Shown here: piece after piece, positions 57,570 to 64,000 of the stretch
Numbering within the stretch: the stretch's first letter is position 1
Layout: every line of letters begins with the position of its first letter
Source: Chamaecyparis obtusa
Taxonomy: Eukaryota > Streptophyta > Pinopsida > Cupressales > Cupressaceae
Length of the DNA stretch: 64,000 nt
Direction of reading: 5' to 3'
Assembly: GCA_027943335.1 (NCBI GenBank)
Contig: BSBK01001118.1
Location: 1,353,501 to 1,417,500, forward strand
Program-made: the position numbers and the translations under genes
The notes under the pieces: generated by a model
Told to the model about the DNA's origin: nothing
The model's database searches: none
Seen by the model: the letters and a program-made list of their open reading frames with translations, nothing else

Positions 57570-58858
57570 AAATGAAATATAATAAAAGGTAAATATAGGT
57601 GGTCATATAGTTGTAGTACACATCGAAAGGGCAAATAATAGCTAGTTTCCTTATCACAAATATTGAGATTTTGACACAAACATGTACAACTTATTGGCAT
57701 ACACTTCTTTGTTTATATCTTCCGCAAGTTTTAAAACTACAAACTACTAGGACTCAGCAATGGCCCTTTTGGCAGAGTGTTGATGTTGAACAAACCTTTT
57801 ATTTTCAAGGGCTCATTTATGTAATTCCTTTAAATTATAAAGTGCAGATCTATATTGATGATAATGGGCATACATAATTAAGTGATAGTTGATATATGGT
57901 GGACAAATATATAATCTGTTCTTGCATTGTGTGAAAAGAGATAGGTGATCATATTTTCAAAAGCTGTACAACAGCTAGCAAGTTTTGAGGTTATTTATGA
58001 AATGAGTTCTATTTCCATAAAGCACCCCACTCTCTTGGCATGGAGCTCTTCTTGATGGTCTGGGACAGCTGCAAAAGTGAATGGCACACAAATCAATTGG
58101 TGATCAATTTCGTTTGGAGGACAAGATGCAAATCCGATTTTCATGAAGGTATGTTTTTAGACATGTTGGGTGATTTCAAAAGGACATGAATTCGTTACAC
58201 AATGAGAGAGATATTCCTTGTAATCATAATGCTCAGGTTATGTGAATCATTTTCTCTAGAATAATAAAATGTATTTCTATGAGAAAATGGAATGGATTAT
58301 AAATTACATAATGAATATGGCAGATGCCTTAATAAATTCATGATTGAAATTTGATATATTTTTAAAATTTCCCATCTTTTCTTAAATTGTCATCCCCTAC
58401 CACCCCCACTAAACAAGGGAATCAATAGAGCACGGAGTTACAGCTCAAGTTTAGTGTTAAGAGTTATATGATACGGAGCCAAGTAAATGTCACTTTCTTG
58501 AAGTGGCAGATTGTATTCTAATTGTGGACTGTTCAAATAATATCAGACATGCTTGTAAGAGGAGTTGTCAAAAGATCTCAGATATTTCCCAAATTTAAAG
58601 CTAATAATACTGTGAGTCATTTTAATTTACAATGCAGTAGTCAAATTGATAATGGTAATCTAATTAAGAGGGCTGGAAACCACTGAAAGGGAAGATGAAC
58701 TCAGAAAACCATCTGAGAACCACTAAAACCTTCAATATCCTACGATTCTCTGTTAAACCCGATTTCAATAACTTAATACAAGCACATATTACTAAGCCAT
58801 TAAAGCAGAAACAGGCATAGTTAATTTTCCATCCATTAACCCTTAAAAGAAAAGATAC
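57570..58858. other. 1.3 kb without a recognised gene
   Basis: AT-rich, no credible frame or RNA gene on either strand. Confidence 0.6.
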
Positions 58859-59812
58859 TGTAGTTGGCAGATCTAAACAAACTTTGGCAGCATAACATGA
58901 AAATCAACACTTCAAAAACATTAATTTGCTCAAATAGAAGAAAGATAGACAGAAGAGAAGAAACATTGATATATGTGGAGAAAATCATTTCAGGTAAACA
59001 ATCTCACACTCCAAAGAATCAAACCATTGTATTAATTTTCAACAAAACAATTACAATTACAATACACTTGCAGGCTCATAGCCTTTACATGGGGTCTACA
59101 TCTTGCTCTTCTAAAGGAAAAACTGACAACATAACCCTGCAAAGAACAATCTCCTCACTCCTTTCTCTAAAACCACAAAGAAGACATACAATATATAGAG
59201 ATACAAGTTTGAGGTAGCTTCTAGACAAAGCCAAAAGAGGGGGTCATCCTCGTGGCACATTTTCCAACCACCTATAAGCATAATGATAGCTGGACATCAT
59301 TTTCTAACCACTCCCACATACCTCCAAACTTGGGCACTTGTTTTTTGCTAATAATAGGTATGACAATGCTCTTATGCACCTTACAGCTGTCATAGAATTT
59401 GTCATATATGACAACACTTACATGTATAAGAGAATCCATCATAAATGACTATAATTAACTGATTCTCTTACAATTCATTATAACCCAAGATGCCTTCTAA
59501 CACTTGTCCAACCTGTCATAGGGATTTGTCCTAACCTATCATAAGAATCTGTCATACAAAAATGAGTTACACGTGTTTCTAAGATGCCGACACATGGAAA
59601 AATATCTCTACAAAAGTAGGATGCCTACTTGCCTAATAAGGACAAAAAAACATATTGTCATCTTCCATGTCACCTCCCAATGTGAAGACAACTCACCGTG
59701 CCATGTCACACAAAATGATAAAACATGATGGGCAAGAAATTACATTTGAGGCATTAAATAAATAAATACCATGTCACGAATGGCTAAGGTTAAGACACCT
59801 TAATTCCCAACA
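58859..59812 (-). mobile_element. Element J: probable copia LTR (solo or remnant)
   Basis: On the minus strand it begins TGTTGGGAATTAAGG (59812) and seems to end GCCAACTACA (58859), 954 bp. A TATA-like TCTATATATTG (about 59195) and a TTTTCTCCAC box near 58980 fit a plant copia LTR. No coding lies beside it. Flanks GATAC and ATCAC do not form a clear target duplication. Confidence 0.42.
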
Positions 59813-60843
59813 ATCACTTCAAAATATCAGATAAGGCAAAATCATCCAACAAATCTACCAAATGTCCACAAAGCTATAAAGCTACAAAGTAATGCATCAC
59901 ACAGTCATGCGCACATGGAAAATTTTATATTTCTTATTGGTTCTTTTCAGTATGTGATTAAACTTATTGAGTTCACTGTTAATAGTAAGTAAAAGGCAAC
60001 TACACATTTGTTGGACTAGAAAGCACACCAAAATGCTGATATAACAGTGTGCTAGGGAAAGCTTCTTGCAATAAGGATCCAAGCACAATACTTTCAAGAA
60101 TATCAGTATATCATTTGAGAGTATATGAATTAACCTAATACCGCTTGGAACAGCACCACTTTCTTCTTCAAACAAAAGTAAACACAGAATCCATATGATT
60201 ATTAATGTAGATGTGTGTATGCTGCAAAGATCAGTAGTTCCTCACTGAGATCAGCATGTGAAGAGGATAATGAACGACAAGGATATGAAGAATACGAGGT
60301 AGAAACTTGTTTGCACATTTACATCTAGTAGACATAATAAACGAGCATTTATCATGAAATGTGCAACATCAGAAAAGTAGCATATCCATTTCCACATTTA
60401 CAGTTATTGGACAAAATAAACAAGCAGCACATATCATGAACTGAGCAACACTGGAGAAGTTGCATATCCACAAAATCAGATAAACTGATATCAACTACAC
60501 ATCTCTTACGTTACTATAAAAGGTACAAATATCTTGCAAAAATAATCAAAAGAAATACAATTAAAAGTTACGTCCAGATTAAACACAAACTACCCATTAC
60601 ATTTAAAGGGTAGGGGGCAGGCCTGCAAATAAATTCATTGTGGCCTTAATTGCAGAACATGTTCAGCATCACCATCTAAATATGTTCTAACTACAAGAAA
60701 GATGTGAAATAGACCGGCCTTTATTGATTCAACAAGACGAACAAGTACCAAAAAGCACAGCATATGGCTCAAAATCCAAGCATTAATCTGATACACAACC
60801 AATTTTGGCGCTTTGATTGCCTAGTAAAACATGTTTAGAGATG
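59813..60843. other. 1 kb downstream of the PPR exon without a recognised gene
   Basis: No credible coding sequence. Presumably 3' flank and untranslated region of the minus-strand PPR gene. An imperfect repeat built on CACATTTACA and ATCATGAA occurs near 60310-60460. Confidence 0.5.
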
Positions 60844-62115
60844 CTACCAGAGGTTAAGTATATCAGATATATGTTTCTTAAAGCCATCCTCTTTTAATGC
60901 TTCCACCTTCTGTAGAAGATTGTCAATCCTTCTAGTGGGATAAAGCTTGGCTGCCAATATTCTTTCCTTGAAGCCATAAGCAGGAGTTTGTGCCATTATG
61001 TAAGCTCGCAAAAGAAACTCATATGATTGTAACTGGTCACTATATCCAATACTAGTCAATCCATCAAATAATTTCTCGGCATTTGCAATATCCCCTCTTT
61101 CGGCATACTTCTCTAAGACCATACTGAATGACCTATACCATGGCTTTACTTGTTTCCGTCTACAAACTTTAATCAAAAAAGCACCTGCCTTTTCTATATC
61201 ACCTGATTTCACAAAGAGTTTAACAAGTGCATCACAAGTAGCAGGATCAACTCTAATTCCTTTGCTAAACATTCGCTTTACCAATTCCACTCCTTTGATT
61301 GACAAATTATGGTTGACATAAACATCAAGAAGAGCATTATAGACTCTGGGTGATCCTATCTTCTTCCCAGAATTTAATAATTTCTCAAAAATGATTTCTG
61401 CTTTTTCAATGTTGCCCAGCTTTCCCCAGGCCTGTATCCCAGCAATATATTCAGAAATAAAAATTGTGTATGAACATTCAAATATATTCCAAACTCTTTC
61501 TATTTCGTTATCCTTACCAATATCTGCATACAAAGGAAGAAGAATTCTCAGAACATGGCGCTCATTCATATAATTATTTTCCAATTCTTTAATTAATAAC
61601 TCCACCTTTTTCATAATTCCGACACGGGCATAATGTTTTGCAAGTGTCGACAGTATTATATAGTCAGCTTCTATGTCGTCTTCTTTCATTTTAATGACAA
61701 TCTGCTCCATTCCAACAATATCACCTGCTTTGCCCTTGCAATCTATCAGAATTTTGTATGTAAATGTATTAGGTTTCACATTTTCATGCTCCATCATTTC
61801 TAATGTACTAATAAATTTTTCCCTGTTTACATGCTTGAAAAGTATCAGTAAATTGTTATAGTCAGTCACAGCAGGGGAAAGTCCTGCATCTTTCATTTTT
61901 TTGAAAATCACTTCAGCTTTTTCAATGTCACCCTCAAATGCACACTTTGATAAGAGACATCCATACACTCTATTTCCCCTCATTTTTAGTGGTATTGTCT
62001 CAAAATATTCCTGAGCTTTATCAATTCCATGTACCCTGGCAACCAAACTCAAGCAAATTGAATGTTCGCTCTCAGTGAATGGAAAAGGATCTTTTGCCAA
62101 AAACGACTGGCAAAC
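60844..62115 (-). CDS. P-class pentatricopeptide-repeat protein, last exon (PPR596/At1g80270-like)
   Basis: An open exon of 1272 nt reads leftward from a splice acceptor (TTTATTTGGCAG, AG at 62117-62116) to TAG at 60846-60844. It starts VCQSFLAKDPFPF and ends HISDILNLW. About ten helix-pair repeats of 33-38 residues follow one another, for example VYGCLLSKCAFEGDIEKAEV, TYKILIDCKGKAGDI and VYNALLDVYV. There is no E or DYW tail, so it is P-class: organelle RNA binding for stability, splicing or processing. Order and wording (RVHGIDKAQEYFE, KILIDCKGKAGDIVGMEQI, SPAYG-like QTPAYGFKERI, ISDIL end) resemble the mitochondrial Arabidopsis protein At1g80270 (PPR596) and its paralogues. The exon with the targeting peptide is not found in the window. 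No stop or frameshift is seen; likely a functional host gene. Confidence 0.85.
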   Translation of the reverse strand, partial: VCQSFLAKDPFPFTESEHSICLSLVARVHGIDKAQEYFETIPLKMRGNRVYGCLLSKCAFEGDIEKAEVIFKKMKDAGLSPAVTDYNNLLILFKHVNREKFISTLEMMEHENVKPNTFTYKILIDCKGKAGDIVGMEQIVIKMKEDDIEADYIILSTLAKHYARVGIMKKVELLIKELENNYMNERHVLRILLPLYADIGKDNEIERVWNIFECSYTIFISEYIAGIQAWGKLGNIEKAEIIFEKLLNSGKKIGSPRVYNALLDVYVNHNLSIKGVELVKRMFSKGIRVDPATCDALVKLFVKSGDIEKAGAFLIKVCRRKQVKPWYRSFSMVLEKYAERGDIANAEKLFDGLTSIGYSDQLQSYEFLLRAYIMAQTPAYGFKERILAAKLYPTRRIDNLLQKVEALKEDGFKKHISDILNLW

Positions 62116-62777
62116 CTGCCAAATAAAGAACACAAATCAATTAACTGAATGCATAAACCAAAACATAAAGTGAGGACATCTGTTTGTATGACATTCTAGA
62201 TAGTAGAAATAAATAAAAAAATTTCAGTGACATCCTTGTTTATGGAATCATATGCATCACATTCCTCAAAGAGACCCATCTTAACTTGTTTGTAATGGTT
62301 TTCTAATGTATCTGAAACATAAATAGAAGTTCGTTACCTACATCATGCACTGTTGCGACTGACTGCAATGGATGCATTAGCATATTTTCTTCAAACCAGT
62401 ATAATATTTGCGATGTGATTGTTGCCGATTGTACTCGTTAAAAATGTTTTAAATATATCTCAGGTAATATTTAGATGTATTATAAATTATGTAAACACAC
62501 AGGCTAATCATGGTGAACTTCTGTGCATGGTACTTTGATCATTCACCACTGCCCAAGGTGCAAAATGATGCAGGTTTTGCAATTTTATTAGGGAGTGTAG
62601 CATGACAAAATTCAAGTCAACTACCCAACCACAGCCATGCACATTGCCTCAGTCTCATACATTCATGCAGCCTGTGCACTTATCTCCGTTTAACACACCC
62701 CGCATAGTCCTAGCACAACTTCCAGCATCACGATTCAGCAAAATGCAATTCAGCAAACCAGTACTCCAAGCACAGTA
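62116..62777. other. Intron or upstream sequence of the PPR gene; no exon recognised
   Basis: Begins with the splice acceptor at 62116-62117 (minus strand). I looked for the expected upstream exon on the minus strand and found no convincing frame. Confidence 0.5.
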
Positions 62778-63309
62778 GTGCAAATCTTTATGGAACATTG
62801 TTTGCCTGCATAATGTGGTGCATAAACATGGGTGGACATACGTTCGCTCAGCTAACATCAATTCAGCTCCATATGCATCCAAAACGTGGCCATACATGTG
62901 CCACATGATCATGTGAAACAATCGGTGCCATAAAGGTCGCACAGATTGCACCATACAGGTTCAACACTTGGGACACTCCTGTCCACATGGAAAGAGCACC
63001 ATATACACATGGAATCTATAACACATTGTTCAGGCCTCACTGAGTGCAAATCTTTGTGGAACATTGTTTGCCTGCATAATGTGGTGTATAAACATGGGTG
63101 GACATACGTTCGCTCAGCTAACATCAATTCAGCTCCATATGCATCCAAAACGTGGCCATACATGTGCCACATGATCATGTGAAACAATCAGTGCCATAAA
63201 GGTCGCACAGATTGCACCATACAGGTTCAACACTTGGGGGACTCCTGTCCACATGGAAAGAGCACCATATACACATGGAATCTATAACACATTGTTCAGG
63301 CCTCACTGA
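62778..63309. repeat. 266-bp tandem duplication, two copies
   Basis: 62778-63043 and 63044-63309, each starting GTGCAAATCTTT and ending GGCCTCACTGA. About five differences and no indel, so a recent duplication. The short minus-strand frames it contains repeat in both copies and are not supported as genes. Confidence 0.95.
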
Positions 63310-63492
63310 AAGCCACTTGTACAAATACCTGTCCTGTACGAGGAGCAGACAGGGAAGTTCCAACTAGCAACCTTGCTGCATACATACCACTATACAGATC
63401 TTCTTTCATGCAATACATTTACATTGTAAAATCTTTCACCTATCTTGAATGTGCATGTGCATTCCGATCTATTAGCGGGAAAGACTATTTTA

Positions 63493-63754
63493 TGTTATGT
63501 CATGTATTAGTTATGTGGTCCCAACGGGAATTAGTTATTACTAAAGGGCAGTTGGGTTGGGTGGTGACATTTGGTCACACCCCTTCGAGTAGATAAATAT
63601 GTACCACCTACGGGTGAAGGAATGATCATTATGTGAATGTACTCATAAGTTGGAATGATTAATGAAAACATCTATTGTTCTCTGATATATTCATGTTTAT
63701 TACATTTCCTGTACTATGTCTATGCAATATTAAGTTTACCCCAGCAGGCAAACA
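63493..63754 (+). repeat. Element I: probable 5' LTR (262 bp)
   Basis: Begins TGTTATGTCATG and ends AGGCAAACA, followed after one base by a primer site. A TATA-like GATAAATATG lies near 63592. The start is inferred from the TG dinucleotide and length, as no partner LTR is in the window; the right end is firm. Confidence 0.55.
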
Positions 63755-63755
63755 T

Positions 63756-63773
63756 TGGTGTCGTTGCCGGGGA
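63756..63773 (+). other. Primer-binding site, tRNA-Asp type (element I)
   Basis: TGGTGTCGTTGCCGGGGA matches the complement of the 3' end of plant tRNA-Asp at 16 of 18 positions; both mismatches are C-to-T. Such sites mark several plant Ty3/gypsy groups, including Athila and Tat relatives. Confidence 0.8.
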
Positions 63774-64000
63774 TGGCATCATACCCTTTCTGCTTCAGTG
63801 GAATTACTACGAAGTCCAAGATGCACAGCTGTGTCCCGATGGTTACTTGTTAGTTAGCTATGTCCCGATGATGAACAGATGTGTCCAACAATTCTTCACT
63901 ACTTACCCGTCGTTGTTCTCTTGTACGGTAATTGTCTCCTTCGATTGTTACACCTCCCGTGACACCCCCATAGTTACCTTCGGTACCATCTCCATGGTCC
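63774..64000 (+). other. Leader of element I, running off the window
   Basis: Follows the primer site; no frame visible yet. A short direct repeat, GTCCCGATG, occurs at about 63834 and 63862. Confidence 0.45.

Noticed and set aside
58864..59217. A 117-codon plus-strand frame
   Set aside because: Lies within the LTR-like element J read on the other strand; low complexity, no domain.
62655..63363. Duplicated minus-strand frames of 62-99 codons (FHMIMWHMYGHVL type) as a small gene family
   Set aside because: They follow the 266-bp tandem duplication, lack a domain, and frames shift between copies.
1..64000. CRISPR arrays, bacterial operons, rRNA genes
   Set aside because: No regularly spaced short palindromic repeats, no clustered prokaryote-type genes and no rRNA similarity were seen.

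Overview
This window is nuclear DNA of a land plant with a large, retrotransposon-rich genome. AT-rich sequence, nested long LTR elements, a plant LINE ORF1 with a DUF4283 domain and a P-class pentatricopeptide-repeat (PPR) gene with a plant-style intron all point that way. A gymnosperm such as a conifer would fit, but that is inference; nothing in the sequence names the species. No bacterial operon, CRISPR array, rRNA or tRNA gene is visible. Almost every long reading frame is retroelement debris; the only convincing host gene is the PPR exon at 60844-62115 (minus).

Layout. 1-26848: element B, a Ty3/gypsy chromovirus with very long LTRs (3' LTR 22683-26848; about 1 kb of its 5' LTR lies left of the window). 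Its 5' LTR is split by element A (3004-17597), a complete 14.6-kb Ty3/gypsy element of the Tat lineage with 1233-bp LTRs, a 5-bp target duplication, a G-patch domain and two RNase H domains. 26849-27854: a 1-kb repeat also present at 56650-57569, where the second copy is an empty site for B. 27860-29272 (minus): 5' LTR and gag of a truncated gypsy element (G). 29273-30568 plus 37686 onward: the end of another gypsy element (F), split by element D (30569-37685), a nearly intact 7.1-kb Ty1/copia element whose gag-pol frame has six in-frame stops and no frameshift.

38771-44985: two convergent, decayed, intron-containing genes that I could not assign to a family, one of them carrying a 335-bp TRIM element (39695-40029). 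44986-46046: a copia solo LTR (E). 46047-48200: no gene seen, one long GA microsatellite. About 48220-53959 (minus): a badly decayed copia element (H) with its own LTR pair. 53651-56070: a duplicated block into which an ORF1-only LINE remnant has inserted. 58859-59812: a probable copia LTR (J). 60844-62115: the PPR exon. 62778-63309: a recent 266-bp tandem duplication. 63493 to the window end: the 5' LTR and tRNA-Asp primer site of one more element (I).

The elements are layered in time: A is younger than B, D younger than F, the LINE younger than the local duplication. Most retroelement frames are closed by TAG or TGA where the family has Gln, Arg or Trp, the pattern expected of methylated-cytosine decay. 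The items I rate most interesting are the unidentified convergent gene pair, the TRIM, a poly-C-loop hairpin that covaries between two copia LTR families, and the repeated TCGTAYGA palindromes in the leader of element A.
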